Assembly: GCA_938014865.1 (NCBI GenBank)
Contig: CALLQJ010000200.1
Span: 1 to 17,080 of the forward strand
From: an uncultured Fastidiosipila sp.
GTDB lineage: Bacteria > Bacillota > Clostridia > Saccharofermentanales > Fastidiosipilaceae
Reading direction: 5' to 3'
DNA length: 17,080 nt
Shown here: in pieces, positions 1-8,171 of the stretch
Layout: each line of letters begins with the position of its first letter
How positions within the stretch are numbered: the stretch's first letter is position 1
Position numbers and translations under genes: made by a program
Notes under the pieces: model-generated
The model's database searches: none
Told to the model about the DNA's origin: nothing
Seen by the model: the letters and a program-made list of their open reading frames with translations, nothing else

Positions 1-20
1 AATAAAACCGTGCATTTTGT

Positions 21-72
21 AAAAAGAAAGAGGCGATCCCGTGAGCATTATGAAAATACTCCGAAATCGCCT
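21..72 (-). terminator. Intrinsic terminator of ssrA
   Basis: Read on the minus strand, a 7-bp stem (AGGCGAT at 72-66 with ATCGCCT at 37-31) encloses an inner, partly G-U paired extension (GAGTAT with ATGCTC). It is followed directly by a T-rich stretch (CTTTCTTTTT, 30-21). It begins 11 bases after the tmRNA CCA end, so it most likely ends the tmRNA precursor. Confidence 0.75.
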
Positions 73-82
73 TAAAGAATGA

Positions 83-460
83 TGGTGGAGACGGTGGGAA
101 TCGAACCCACGTCCAGAACCCCTTTCCCCCAACTTTCTCCGGGTGCAGTCAGCCTTTAGAGTATTCCCCTTGTGTCCGGGCCGACTGACAGGCCTGACAC
201 GCCGGTAACTTGATGCATACACCTCGGCCCGCAAAGTTTAAGGCCGGGCGGTCCCTGTTTAACCTCCCTCAGGTAAGGTCTGCATCCGGCACGGAACTCC
301 GGCTGCAGATCGCCGGAACCGTGTAACCGCGGTTTACGCCGCAGCTAAAACGTAATCGTCGTTTGCAATTACAAAAAGTGTCCGTTTTTTAAAGTGGCCA
401 ACGAACGCCCACTACCCGCTTATCGAGGTGCAAAGGCCCTGTCGAAACCTGTACGTCCCC
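83..460 (-). ncRNA. ssrA: Transfer-messenger RNA (tmRNA)
   Basis: tmRNA rescues ribosomes stalled on broken messages and tags the unfinished protein for proteolysis, working with SmpB. The 5' end GGGGACG (460-454) pairs with CGTCTCC just before the encoded ACCA (end at 83), giving a 7-bp acceptor stem with the G3-U pair that marks alanine identity. The usual GGTTTCGAC follows the 5' stem, and a T-arm with GGTTCGATTCC lies near the 3' end. The tag reading frame runs from 366 to 334: GCA resume codon, then a frame reading ANDDYVLAAA and TAA, so the full tag is Ala plus ANDDYVLAAA. At 378 nt it is normal length for a one-piece tmRNA. It lies after the secA operon with its own promoter. No smpB, rnr or secG, common neighbours in this phylum, is visible. 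Very sure. Confidence 0.97.
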
Positions 461-470
461 GTAAACATAC

Positions 471-485
471 GTTCTTTTCAAGAAC
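471..485 (-). other. Hairpin in the tmRNA 5' leader
   Basis: A perfect 6-bp stem with a 3-base loop (GTTCTT-GAA-AAGAAC) sits 11-25 bases before the mature tmRNA 5' end and downstream of the predicted -10 box. It would lie in the precursor leader removed by RNase P. A role in processing is inference. Confidence 0.45.
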
Positions 486-494
486 TGAACTAAT

Positions 495-523
495 AGTATA
501 ACAGCTTTATTTAAGAAATTAAA
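495..523 (-). promoter_or_regulatory. Promoter of ssrA
   Basis: A -10 box TATACT (500-495) lies about 34 bases before the mature 5' end. Seventeen bases upstream is a weak -35-like TTTAAT (523-518). The surroundings are AT-rich. The -10 is convincing, the -35 is poor. Transcripts would start around 488 and carry a leader of roughly 28 bases. Confidence 0.6.
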
Positions 524-545
524 GTGCCTCTGCCCTTCCGCACGT

Positions 546-1901
546 TCACTGCAGCTTTTTGCGGGCGGCCTTCGCCCGTTCAATGATTTTTTCTTCATCC
601 GCCTGCAGATAGTCGCCGTCTTTATAAATGCAGCGGCCGTTTACCGTCAGACGTTCAACAGAAGCATTATTGCCCGCATAGACCAGCAAAGAAAAAGGAT
701 CGCTGTCCTCTCCTGCAGGAGCTGAACCCGGCGTATCCGGATTGTAAATCATGAAATCCGCCGCTTCTCCTTTTTTGAGCCGGCCGGCCTCCTTAAACCC
801 GAGCGCCTCGTAAGCCGCGGCTGTTGCCGCATAGAGCCAGCGTTCGGGCGCTCCGGCATCTGCTCTTTTGTGCAGAATTTTCGGCAAAAAGGCCGCCAGA
901 CGCAGGTCTCTTAACATATCCAGGCTGTCATTGCTGCCGGCACCGTCCGTTCCTAAGGTGACATGGAGTCCTTCGTCAAATAATTTTTCCGTATCGCAGA
1001 TTCCTGAGGCCAGTTTCGAATTGCTGGCGGGGTTATGCGCAATATAGACCTTTCGCCCCTTCAGCAGACGGATATCGCGTGCATCAAGCCGGACGCAGTG
1101 GGCCAGAAGCGAGCCGTCCCGCAGCAGGCCGAACATGTCCAGCACTTCCGCCGGTGATTTATTATATTTCTTTTCAAGTTCTTCGCATTCCTGCCCGGTC
1201 TCGGCCAGATGAATCTGGACCGGCAAATCTGCCGCTTCCGCCAGCCTTCCGAGTTCGGGATACAATGCATCCTGATAAAGGTAGAGTGAGTGAATATGGA
1301 AAGAGGGACGAATCATCGGATGGCTGCGGTATTTTTCGGCAAAGGCAAAAAGCGCATCCGCATCCTGATGAAAATTCCCCTCTTCGTCTTTTGTCTTGGC
1401 ATCGATCGATAAATTAAGGCGCAGGCCCGCCTGATCGGCTGCCTCCGCCGTCGCTTCGGGGAAATAGTACATATCCGCGGCCGCACCGCAGCCGCAGCGC
1501 ATGAGCTCGAGCATGGCAAGATCTGCCCCGGCCCGGACAATCTCATAGCTCAGTTTTTCTTCTTTCGGGAAAATCCACTTCCTGAGCCACTGGTCTAAAT
1601 TATAATTCGCCGGACTGCCGCGAAATAAGGTCATGGCCAGATGGGCATGCGTATCCCCGAAAGGCGGCAGAATATAGCGTCCTCTGCCCTTTTCGCGGAT
1701 AAGGCTGATTTCCTTCTTCTCCTCCTCAGCCCGCCGCTGAAAAGCCTTTAAAAGCGCCTCGCTTTCGGGCGTATCTTCGCCGGCATAAAGAATCTTTCCG
1801 CCGGCCGTGATCAGACGTCCGGAGCGGACAAGCTCGAAGCCTTGCTGCTCCTCTTGAGGAATCAGAAGAAGGAAATCTTTAAAATCGCGGACTTCTATCA
1901 T
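546..1901 (-). CDS. Amidohydrolase of the MTA/SAH deaminase family
   Basis: Probable metal-dependent deaminase of 5'-methylthioadenosine or S-adenosylhomocysteine (MtaD/SsnA-like branch), cytosolic. With the start used here it has 451 residues. Visible signs, in order: a short N-terminal beta-sandwich strand (LITAGGKILYAG), the metal motif THAH with H85 and H87 followed by LAMTLFRG, HIHSLYLY near 202, IHLAE (H231, E234), AHC (H268), and GTDGAGSN with D319, close to the family's GTDGAASNN. The C-terminal strand GEAADFMIYNP returns to the sandwich. The ATG at 1901 is one base after the secA stop (TAATATG); an ATG at 1958 inside secA is possible but has no better ribosome site and adds 19 unlikely residues. 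No strong Shine-Dalgarno is seen, so translation probably couples to secA. The family usually has GPHAPYT where this has HIHSLYL, so substrate is uncertain; guanine or another aminopurine deaminase is an alternative. Confidence 0.75.
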   Translation of the reverse strand: MIEVRDFKDFLLLIPQEEQQGFELVRSGRLITAGGKILYAGEDTPESEALLKAFQRRAEEEKKEISLIREKGRGRYILPPFGDTHAHLAMTLFRGSPANYNLDQWLRKWIFPKEEKLSYEIVRAGADLAMLELMRCGCGAAADMYYFPEATAEAADQAGLRLNLSIDAKTKDEEGNFHQDADALFAFAEKYRSHPMIRPSFHIHSLYLYQDALYPELGRLAEAADLPVQIHLAETGQECEELEKKYNKSPAEVLDMFGLLRDGSLLAHCVRLDARDIRLLKGRKVYIAHNPASNSKLASGICDTEKLFDEGLHVTLGTDGAGSNDSLDMLRDLRLAAFLPKILHKRADAGAPERWLYAATAAAYEALGFKEAGRLKKGEAADFMIYNPDTPGSAPAGEDSDPFSLLVYAGNNASVERLTVNGRCIYKDGDYLQADEEKIIERAKAARKKLQ

Positions 1902-1902
1902 A

Positions 1903-4770
1903 TTATCTGCCGTGACAATTTTTATATTTTTTGCCGCTGCCGCAGGGACAAGGATCATTGCGGCCTACTTTAAACTTATCGCGCCTGGCCGGCTGACGGT
2001 TTCTCTCTTCCGCCGCTTTGGCCGCTTCCGCGGGAGCCGGTGCTTTCTGCGCCGTTCCTTTTCTCGGCATCCCCCGGGCATGCCGCATGGCGGCTGCGCG
2101 TTTCATCGCTTCGGCTTTACGCGAAGCGCCCGCGTCTTCCTTTTTCGCTTCGGTGCCCTGAGGCGCTTGTTTCCGCTCAGGCGGTTTATTGGCAACAAAT
2201 TTGGCTCTTAAGATCAGCTTGGCACATTCTTCAGCTATTGAGCGGTTCATTTCATTAAACATCTCATAGCCTTCTTTGCGGTATTCGATGACCGGATCAT
2301 GCTGTGCAATGGAACGCATCCCGATGGTATTTTTCAGCGTATCCATCGCATCAATATGGTCCATCCACTTGTCATCAACCGTACGAAGCATTACGACACG
2401 CTCGGCCTCGGCCATAACCTCCGGCCCGCCGAGTTCATTTTCCCGGGCATGGTATTTTTCCAGGGCCTGGTCCTGCACATCGACGGTCAGCTCCGCTGCA
2501 TCCATCCCGCCGGCAATCCGCTCATCCATATCTTCATAGATCGGCAGATCGCCCGTAATATCATAAAGTCTGGCCTTCAGGCCGGCGGTATCCCATTTCC
2601 CGGAACTCTCAAAGCCGTGACGGAAATCCCGTACAATGCCGGCGATCGTATTTTTGATATAGCGTTCAAAGAACTGGCCGAGGGGTCTTCCTTCCAGTAC
2701 TTCGCGGCGCTGCGAGTAAATGACCTCACGCTGCTGATTCATGACATCATCGTACTCGAGCACATTCTTACGAATGCCGAAGTTGCGGCCTTCCACCTTT
2801 TTCTGCGCCGATTCTATGGCATTGCTGAGCATACGATGCTGAATTTCGGTATCCTCGTCCACGCCGAGTGTGCCGAAAAGACTGTGCATGCGTTCGCCGC
2901 CGAACTGCCGCATCAGGTCATCGTCCAGGGAAAGATAGAACTTGCTCTTTCCGATATCGCCCTGACGGCCGGCACGTCCGCGCAGCTGATTGTCGATACG
3001 CCGTGACTCATGCCGTTCGGTGCCGATAATGTACAGCCCGCCGGCTTCTACCACTTCTTTCTTTTCGGCTTCCGTCTGCTTGCTGAATTCTTTATTCAGT
3101 TCACGGAATTTTTCTCTCGCTTCCAAGACCAGCTCGTCATCGGTTTCGTTATAAGCGGTCGAGGCTTCGATTAAATCGTCGTCATAGCCTTGCTCACGCA
3201 TCGCCTGCCGCGCCATAAACTCAGAGTTTCCGCCGAGGATAATGTCCGTACCGCGCCCGGCCATGTTCGTTGCAATGGTCACTGCGCCCAGCCGTCCGGC
3301 CTGCGCCACAATTTCCGCCTCGCGCTGGTGGTGCTTGGCGTTCAGAACATTATGCTTTATGCCGTTCTTGCGGAAAAGATTGCTGATTTTTTCAGACTTT
3401 TCCACGGAAACCGTACCGACCAGAACAGGCTGCCCTTTGGCGTGGGCTCTTTTGACTTCGTCCACAACCGCCCGCAGCTTGCCGTCTTCGGTTTTATACA
3501 CGGCATCCGGCTCATCATCACGGATCATCGGCTTATTGGTAGGAACAACGATAACGTCGAGGTCATAAATGCTCCGGAATTCTTCTTCTTCCGTCAGTGC
3601 AGTACCGGTCATGCCGGAAAGCTTTTTGTACATGCGGAAATAATTCTGGAACGTAATAGTCGCCAGGGTCTTCGATTCTTTTTCGACCTTAACGCCTTCC
3701 TTTGCCTCGATCGCCCGAGGCAGACCGGCAGAATAACGCCGGCCGATCATCAGACGTCCGGTAAAGTCGTCTACAATAATGACTTCATCATCTTTGACGA
3801 TATACTGCTCGTCCCGGTGCATGGTGCCGTGCGCCTTAAGTGCATTATTTATATAGTGCTGAAGGGCAAAGTTGCCTTCATCCGAAAGATTATCGACCCG
3901 GAAATAGCGTTCGGCTTTCTCAATGCCGTTTTGGGTCAGCACCGCCGACTTCGCTTTTTCATCCACGATATAATCGGCATCGCCCGCGATTTCATCGGTC
4001 TCTTCTTTTACATCAAATTCCGCTACGACAAAAGGCGTCAGCGTCCTAACAAAGGCATCGGCCCTGCCGTACATTTCACTGGAATCATCGCCGGGGCCTG
4101 AAATAATCAAAGGGGTTCTGGCTTCGTCAATAAGAATCGAGTCCACCTCGTCGACGATGGCATAATTCAGCTCACGCTGCACCATTTGGTGTTTATACGT
4201 CACCATATTGTCACGCAGATAATCAAAGCCGAATTCATTATTCGTCCCGTAGGTAATATCCGCGTTATAGGCTTCCCGGCGCTCCGCCTTGCTCAGCCCG
4301 TGCACAATAAGTCCTACGGACAAGCCCAGATAACGGTAAATCTTGCCCATCCACTCGCTGTCACGGCGGGCCAGGTAATCATTCACCGTGACCACATGCA
4401 CGCCCTTGCCGCTCAAGGCATTAAGATAGACCGGCAATGTCGCCATCAAGGTTTTGCCTTCACCTGTCTTCATCTCGGCTATACGTCCCTGATGCAGAAC
4501 AATACCGCCGATCACCTGAACCGGATAATGCTTCATATCCAGCACTCTCCAGGCCGCCTCCCTTACAGTGGCGAAGGCCTCGGGCAGCAGATCGTCTAAG
4601 CTTTCTCCGTTTTCATGACGTTTTTTAAGCTTAGAGGTCATGCCGCGAAGCTCAGCTTCGGACAGCTCGGAAAACGCATCTTCGAGTTCCAGTACTTTAT
4701 GCATAATCGGCTTAATGCGTTTAATCTCACGCTCCGAATAGGTTCCGAATATTTTGTCAAATAAACCCAT
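1903..4770 (-). CDS. secA: Preprotein translocase motor ATPase SecA
   Basis: ATP-driven motor that pushes unfolded secretory proteins through SecYEG at the membrane. The 955 residues carry the full set: N-terminal GLFDKIFG, Walker A MKTGEGKT (100-107), DEVD (207-210), GTNNEFGFDYLRDNM just before it, the second nucleotide-binding half with TNMAGRGTDI and QLRGRAGRQGD, and a charged linker leading to a C-terminal zinc tail (GRNDPCPCGSG, then CH) with CxC and CH ligands for SecB or ribosome contact. Length is slightly above the Bacillus form, helped by an extra charged stretch in nucleotide-binding domain 2 and the Ala/Lys-rich linker. The ATG at 4770 has CGGGAG nine bases upstream and lies 23 bases after yerC. 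Unlike many Bacillota, no prfB follows; an amidohydrolase does. Very sure. Confidence 0.98.
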   Translation of the reverse strand: MGLFDKIFGTYSEREIKRIKPIMHKVLELEDAFSELSEAELRGMTSKLKKRHENGESLDDLLPEAFATVREAAWRVLDMKHYPVQVIGGIVLHQGRIAEMKTGEGKTLMATLPVYLNALSGKGVHVVTVNDYLARRDSEWMGKIYRYLGLSVGLIVHGLSKAERREAYNADITYGTNNEFGFDYLRDNMVTYKHQMVQRELNYAIVDEVDSILIDEARTPLIISGPGDDSSEMYGRADAFVRTLTPFVVAEFDVKEETDEIAGDADYIVDEKAKSAVLTQNGIEKAERYFRVDNLSDEGNFALQHYINNALKAHGTMHRDEQYIVKDDEVIIVDDFTGRLMIGRRYSAGLPRAIEAKEGVKVEKESKTLATITFQNYFRMYKKLSGMTGTALTEEEEFRSIYDLDVIVVPTNKPMIRDDEPDAVYKTEDGKLRAVVDEVKRAHAKGQPVLVGTVSVEKSEKISNLFRKNGIKHNVLNAKHHQREAEIVAQAGRLGAVTIATNMAGRGTDIILGGNSEFMARQAMREQGYDDDLIEASTAYNETDDELVLEAREKFRELNKEFSKQTEAEKKEVVEAGGLYIIGTERHESRRIDNQLRGRAGRQGDIGKSKFYLSLDDDLMRQFGGERMHSLFGTLGVDEDTEIQHRMLSNAIESAQKKVEGRNFGIRKNVLEYDDVMNQQREVIYSQRREVLEGRPLGQFFERYIKNTIAGIVRDFRHGFESSGKWDTAGLKARLYDITGDLPIYEDMDERIAGGMDAAELTVDVQDQALEKYHARENELGGPEVMAEAERVVMLRTVDDKWMDHIDAMDTLKNTIGMRSIAQHDPVIEYRKEGYEMFNEMNRSIAEECAKLILRAKFVANKPPERKQAPQGTEAKKEDAGASRKAEAMKRAAAMRHARGMPRKGTAQKAPAPAEAAKAAEERNRQPARRDKFKVGRNDPCPCGSGKKYKNCHGR

Positions 4771-4793
4771 TAAATAATACTCCCGTATAAATC

Positions 4794-5111
4794 TTACTGC
4801 GGCTCTTCCTCACGCGCCGCCGCGTCCTCGAGACGATTCAGGACCAGTTTGTAGCCGTCTTCGCCGTAATCCAGGGCTCTGCCCACACGGCTGATCGTGG
4901 CTGCCGAAACACCGGTTTCCTCGGTAATTTCCGAGTAGGTTTTGTTTTCGCGCAAAAGTACGGCCACAGTCAATCGCTGTGACATAGATTTCACTTCCGA
5001 TATCGTACAAAGATCCGAAAGAAACGCCTTACACTCTTCTTGATTCTCCAAAGAAAGAAAGGCGCGGTACAATCGCACTGCAGCCTCATCAGAAAAAAGA
5101 TCTTTGCTCAT
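4794..5111 (-). CDS. yerC: YerC/YecD family TrpR-like DNA-binding protein
   Basis: Small (105 residues) transcription factor of the TrpR-superfamily YerC/YecD group. An all-helical N-terminal half (FLSLENQEECKAFLSDLCT) precedes a helix-turn-helix at about residues 55-83 (SEITEETGVSAATISRVGRAL), the typical family signature. Family members are small cytosolic dimers; the ligand and target genes are not known to me. The ATG at 5111 has AGGTGAGG immediately upstream, and a TATAAT promoter lies about 45 bases upstream. It is first of an apparent operon with secA, separated by 23 bases, so it may control that operon or itself. The family call is firm, the regulatory target is inference. Confidence 0.88.
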   Translation of the reverse strand: MSKDLFSDEAAVRLYRAFLSLENQEECKAFLSDLCTISEVKSMSQRLTVAVLLRENKTYSEITEETGVSAATISRVGRALDYGEDGYKLVLNRLEDAAAREEEPQ

Positions 5112-5152
5112 GCCTCACCTAACCTGTTAAATCGTTCTCGGACTCGTCTCAT

Positions 5153-5180
5153 ATTATAGCACTCGGGGCAAGGGCGCAAG
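5153..5180 (-). promoter_or_regulatory. Promoter of the yerC-secA-amidohydrolase operon
   Basis: A perfect -10 TATAAT (5158-5153) has TTGCGC (5179-5174, spacer 15) or CTTGCG (5180-5175, spacer 16) upstream. Between this and the preceding gene's stop at 5283 lie two GC-rich imperfect hairpins (GGCTTT/AAAGCC and GAGGC/GCCTC) without a T-run, so I do not call a terminator. The -10 is strong, the -35 spacing is short. Confidence 0.65.
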
Positions 5181-5282
5181 ACGGCAGAGGCTTGCAGTAT
5201 CGCCTCAGGACGGCTTTTTCCGCTCCGGGACAAAGCCTTTATAAATACTTCACAGTCACTTAACTTTAAAGCAGGTTTTTGC

Positions 5283-6233
5283 CTAATCCTCATATTTCCG
5301 GCTCTCTCCGCGAAAAACCCATTCCAGGCTGATTCCTTCCGCTGCCAGCTTTTCTTTTTCTTCCCGCAGGATACGATCGGCCGAAGCCGGCCGGTTTTCC
5401 GGCAGGACCAGATGCAGCGTTCTTTTCTGAATCATCTCCCCTTTTATGCTCACCGGATGCTTCCCCCCGTAATCCGCGCCCTCAAAAGCTGCCAGCGCCT
5501 CCGCATGCTGCCCGATCACTTCCCGGATCCGTTCTTCATCCCGGTAAGAAGGCGCCGTGAGATCCATGCTTTTGATGCTTTTCGCTTCACCGTTTTGAAA
5601 GGCCGCGATCACCGGAAAATTAAAAGGCAGATCCGCGCCTTCTTTTTCCCTGAAATAGCGTCCGCGCACCAGATTGGACTCTGACCAGATCGTGTCTTCT
5701 TCCGCTGTGTCAGACTCAGAAAAATCCTCCTCTGTTCTCGTATTAAGATAACGGACGCCGCCCCAAAACGGCAGCGGCAGCCGGAACTCCCGAAGGCTTA
5801 ATTCCGGATCCAAAGCCCTTCGGAAACTGTAGGAATAATACAGCCTCCCGTCTTTATTTTCGATAAAGCCGTAAGCGTCCCGGATAAAAAAAGGCATCAG
5901 TCCCTGATCGCCGCCGTTTTCCTCAAAATAATAACGCTGCCGCTTTCGTATAAAAGCACTGCTTAATTTTTCCGCCGCATAATCAAAAGGAAGCCGGTGC
6001 AGATCATCCGTCGTCCGTTCAGACGTCGTTTGCAGGATTTTTTCATCCTGATAAAAGGCAGAAAGCAGTGCACATTCCCGAATCGCGGACCGTGCCGCTT
6101 CATGCCAGAGCATTTCGCAGCGGATCCCGAGTGAAAGGGCATATAGAAGGGAAACATAAAGCAAAAGCAAGGGGAACACCACCGCTGCTTCCAGCGTCAA
6201 AGATGCCTCTTCATTCCTTATCCGAGAAAACAT
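5283..6233 (-). CDS. TadE-like secreted pilin-type protein
   Basis: Probable membrane-anchored minor-pilin-like protein of the TadE type, 316 residues. The N-terminus has a charged head, then EEA|SLTLEAAVVFPLLLL: a prepilin-like site with Glu at +5 if cut after Ala10, running into one hydrophobic helix at about 12-36. The rest is a polar, charged, presumably extracellular domain with no recognised motif. The start at 6233 is chosen for AAAGGA about nine bases upstream and because the hydrophobic segment then sits at the N-terminus; this overlaps the previous gene by 23 bases. An upstream ATG at 6302 would add 23 residues. Third of three co-directional genes with related N-termini (7997-5283). 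No Tad ATPase, platform or peptidase gene lies in the window. The TadE-like call is from the N-terminus only. Confidence 0.65.
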   Translation of the reverse strand: MFSRIRNEEASLTLEAAVVFPLLLLYVSLLYALSLGIRCEMLWHEAARSAIRECALLSAFYQDEKILQTTSERTTDDLHRLPFDYAAEKLSSAFIRKRQRYYFEENGGDQGLMPFFIRDAYGFIENKDGRLYYSYSFRRALDPELSLREFRLPLPFWGGVRYLNTRTEEDFSESDTAEEDTIWSESNLVRGRYFREKEGADLPFNFPVIAAFQNGEAKSIKSMDLTAPSYRDEERIREVIGQHAEALAAFEGADYGGKHPVSIKGEMIQKRTLHLVLPENRPASADRILREEKEKLAAEGISLEWVFRGESRKYED

Positions 6234-7701
6234 AGTGTTCCGTCCTTTCATAGCGAATGCGTTCTCTGCCGAAGGGGAGTGATGCTTCAATACGGATGGC
6301 ACAAAACGGATAAGACGAGGTATTGCGAATCATGAAGGATGCCGCCTGCCCGGCCAGCGCCTCATCCGAACGCAGCAGCATGAAAAGACGAAGGTAATCT
6401 GTATAATAAATGCCGGCTCGGCACAAGACATGTTCCGGGTCCGGATACAAAGGCACTGTTCCGCCGTTTTTCAAAAGCTTCAGATCATCCGCTGCCGAGC
6501 GGATCGCCGGAATTAAGGCGAAGAGATAAGAGAGCGCCTCCGGATCTATTTCCAGCGTTCCTAAAGATGCGACAAAGGCTGCCGCGGAAAGTGCGGACGC
6601 TTTGGCTTTGTGCAGCGCCATTTTTGTTTCATTATTAATTTCCGCAGCATAACGCAAAGCCAAACGAGTGGAAATGATGATGCTCTCAGCCGCCAGGCGG
6701 GCAGCTTTTGAAGAATCCGTCCCGAAGATAATGCATTCCGCTTCGTATTTTTCCGTCCGTTCACATTCACTGAAAAGCTTGCCGCTGAGACTTCGGTAAT
6801 TTCGTCCTGCCTCAAAGCTTGCTCCGGGCCCCCTTACCGCAGAGGTAAAGTGCTGCAGAATATACTCATGAAAAACAAAGCGCTCAGCAAAAGGCGGCAG
6901 GGAAAAATCGAGAAAATTCGAGGCCTGATCCAGAATCCCGCTTAATTCGGCCGCAATCGTTTGATCATCCTTTACATACTCTTCAGGATATAGCTCTTTA
7001 TAGGCATCTTTTAAATCTGAAGAAAAAGACTTTCTCATCTCTTCTGCTTCCCGTCTTTTTTCTTCACGTTCCCGCTCTGCTTCCGACTGCTCTTCCTCTC
7101 TTTCCTCTTCCCTCTGATCCGGATACGCAAGCGAAGGGCCGTTTTGTCCGGGAGATTTCATCGCCCCGCCCTTTACTTTCTCCGGGAAATCAGCCGAAGG
7201 CGCCTTCGCAAATTTTTCCAGAAAACCTTTGGCTTTTTTAAACTCCTCATCCTTAAGGACATTTTGGGCCCGGGAAAAGGCCTGAAGTCTTTCATAAAAT
7301 GCGGCCGCGGTTTTCAAAGGCAGCCGCTTCTTAGCAAAATTGATACTCTGCTCCTGAAAAACCTCAGGATCCGCTAAAGGCTCGAGCACTTCAATTCGAT
7401 AATCCGCTTTGGGCAGCTGCCGGCGGAGTTCTTCGAAATTAAACGCGTAATCAAGCGTCTCCGGTGCAAAAGCCCAAAGTCCGTATTCCTCTAAGAGCTG
7501 CCGCTCATAAAGAGAAAGAATCTGTTCGGACTGCAAGTCGACAAGACGGTGCAGCATCAGCGCGTTCTGCTGATACTGCAGGGCTCTCGCACTCATCAGG
7601 GCCGTCAAGGTAATGACACCGATCATCGCGGCCGCCAGCAAGCTGACCGACGCTTTTAAATACTTCCTTTTCCGAACCTTAAACCATCTTCTGAGCCGCA
7701 T
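6211..7701 (-). CDS. Tad-associated, DUF5702-like membrane-anchored protein
   Basis: A 496-residue protein with a basic N-terminus (RRWFKVRKRKYLK) and one hydrophobic segment at about 15-36 (ASVSLLAAAMIGVITLTALM), so it is probably anchored in the membrane with the bulk outside. The next part (ARALQYQQNALMLHRL, LLEEYGLWAFA) resembles proteins annotated as DUF5702/TadG-like in Clostridia. A Glu/Arg-rich stretch at about 196-224 looks like a single charged helix or coiled coil. The start at 7701 has GGGAGG nine bases upstream and lies five bases after the preceding stop; an ATG at 7779 would prefix 26 strongly basic residues. Its KASVSLLAAA aligns with EASLTLEAAV of the next gene, but Leu replaces the pilin Glu. 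Function unknown; a surface or pilus accessory role is inferred. Confidence 0.6.
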   Translation of the reverse strand: MRLRRWFKVRKRKYLKASVSLLAAAMIGVITLTALMSARALQYQQNALMLHRLVDLQSEQILSLYERQLLEEYGLWAFAPETLDYAFNFEELRRQLPKADYRIEVLEPLADPEVFQEQSINFAKKRLPLKTAAAFYERLQAFSRAQNVLKDEEFKKAKGFLEKFAKAPSADFPEKVKGGAMKSPGQNGPSLAYPDQREEEREEEQSEAEREREEKRREAEEMRKSFSSDLKDAYKELYPEEYVKDDQTIAAELSGILDQASNFLDFSLPPFAERFVFHEYILQHFTSAVRGPGASFEAGRNYRSLSGKLFSECERTEKYEAECIIFGTDSSKAARLAAESIIISTRLALRYAAEINNETKMALHKAKASALSAAAFVASLGTLEIDPEALSYLFALIPAIRSAADDLKLLKNGGTVPLYPDPEHVLCRAGIYYTDYLRLFMLLRSDEALAGQAASFMIRNTSSYPFCAIRIEASLPFGRERIRYERTEHYVFSDKE

Positions 7702-7706
7702 CTTCC

Positions 7707-7997
7707 TCAGCCTCCCTTTTTCGTGAAGCCTTCGCTTTTCAGAAAATCTTCTGCCGTTGAGACGCTGTCCGCCCCCCATAAGATAATTTCGATCATGCGC
7801 TCCGGCCGGCTTGTGAAAAACAAGAGATCATTCATCTCGCGTTTTTCGGTAATTTTGCGGCGATCTTCCTGACCAAGCACGAAGGTCCCGGCGGTTTCAA
7901 GGCCGCGGCGGTATTCCGCGGGAAACTGCATCACGGCAAAAGACAAGAGCACGAGACACAACGGTATATGCATGGCTGCTTCCAGACTGTACGCCAT
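7707..7997 (-). CDS. Short pilin-like protein of the Tad-like trio
   Basis: A 96-residue protein starting MAYSLEAAMHIPLCLVLLSFAVMQ: only one residue before a pilin-like SLEAA motif and one hydrophobic helix (about 4-23), followed by a small polar domain (EYRRGLETAGTFVLGQEDRR). If the initiator Met is removed, the Glu falls at position +5, as in a processed pilin. The start at 7997 is chosen for GGGAGGTG seven bases upstream; the reading frame stays open to 8102, but that would cross the terminator at 8071-8103. First gene of the trio, five bases before the next. Function unknown; the pilin-like nature is inferred from the N-terminus. Confidence 0.62.
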   Translation of the reverse strand: MAYSLEAAMHIPLCLVLLSFAVMQFPAEYRRGLETAGTFVLGQEDRRKITEKREMNDLLFFTSRPERMIEIILWGADSVSTAEDFLKSEGFTKKGG

Positions 7998-8070
7998 AAG
8001 TCCACCTCCCGGATCCAGCTTAGGAAAAGCAAGAGCAGGACAGCAGCCCGAAAAAACGATTTTTTCCCAC

Positions 8071-8103
8071 AAAAAAAGCACAGCGGCACAAAACCGCTGC
8101 ACC
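8071..8103 (-). terminator. Intrinsic terminator after the Dabb gene
   Basis: A 10-bp stem, GC-rich at its core (GGTGCAGCGG at 8103-8094 with CCGCTGTGCT at 8086-8077, seven Watson-Crick pairs plus three G-U), has a 7-base loop and runs straight into seven Ts (8077-8071). It closes the unit that starts near 10130. The remaining spacer to the next gene (8070-7998) holds only its ribosome site; I see no convincing promoter there, so how the Tad-like trio is transcribed is open. Confidence 0.85.
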
Positions 8104-8171
8104 TTGTCACTGAACCGTCCAATAGCTGAAGACGGCGGGAAACAACTCAGCGCCGGAAAAACTTATCGGTA

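Noticed and set aside
2299..3006. Long plus-strand frames opposite secA, also seen at 3190-4101.
   Set aside because: They are antisense to a clear secA, have no ribosome binding site or known motif, and follow from the codon usage of the real gene.
5190..5260. GC-rich hairpins before the yerC promoter as a terminator or attenuator.
   Set aside because: They have no T-run, they lie upstream of the promoter, and pairing is imperfect.
5108..5293. A 61-codon open frame filling the spacer between the TadE-like gene and yerC, its TGA overlapping the yerC ATG.
   Set aside because: It contains the TATAAT promoter of yerC, has no good ribosome site and no family resemblance. A frame this long in a 172-base spacer is plausible by chance, although the ATGA overlap keeps it worth a conservation check.
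7998..8102. N-terminal extension of the short pilin-like gene to 8102.
   Set aside because: It would translate through the intrinsic terminator at 8071-8103, and the ATG at 7997 has an excellent ribosome binding site.
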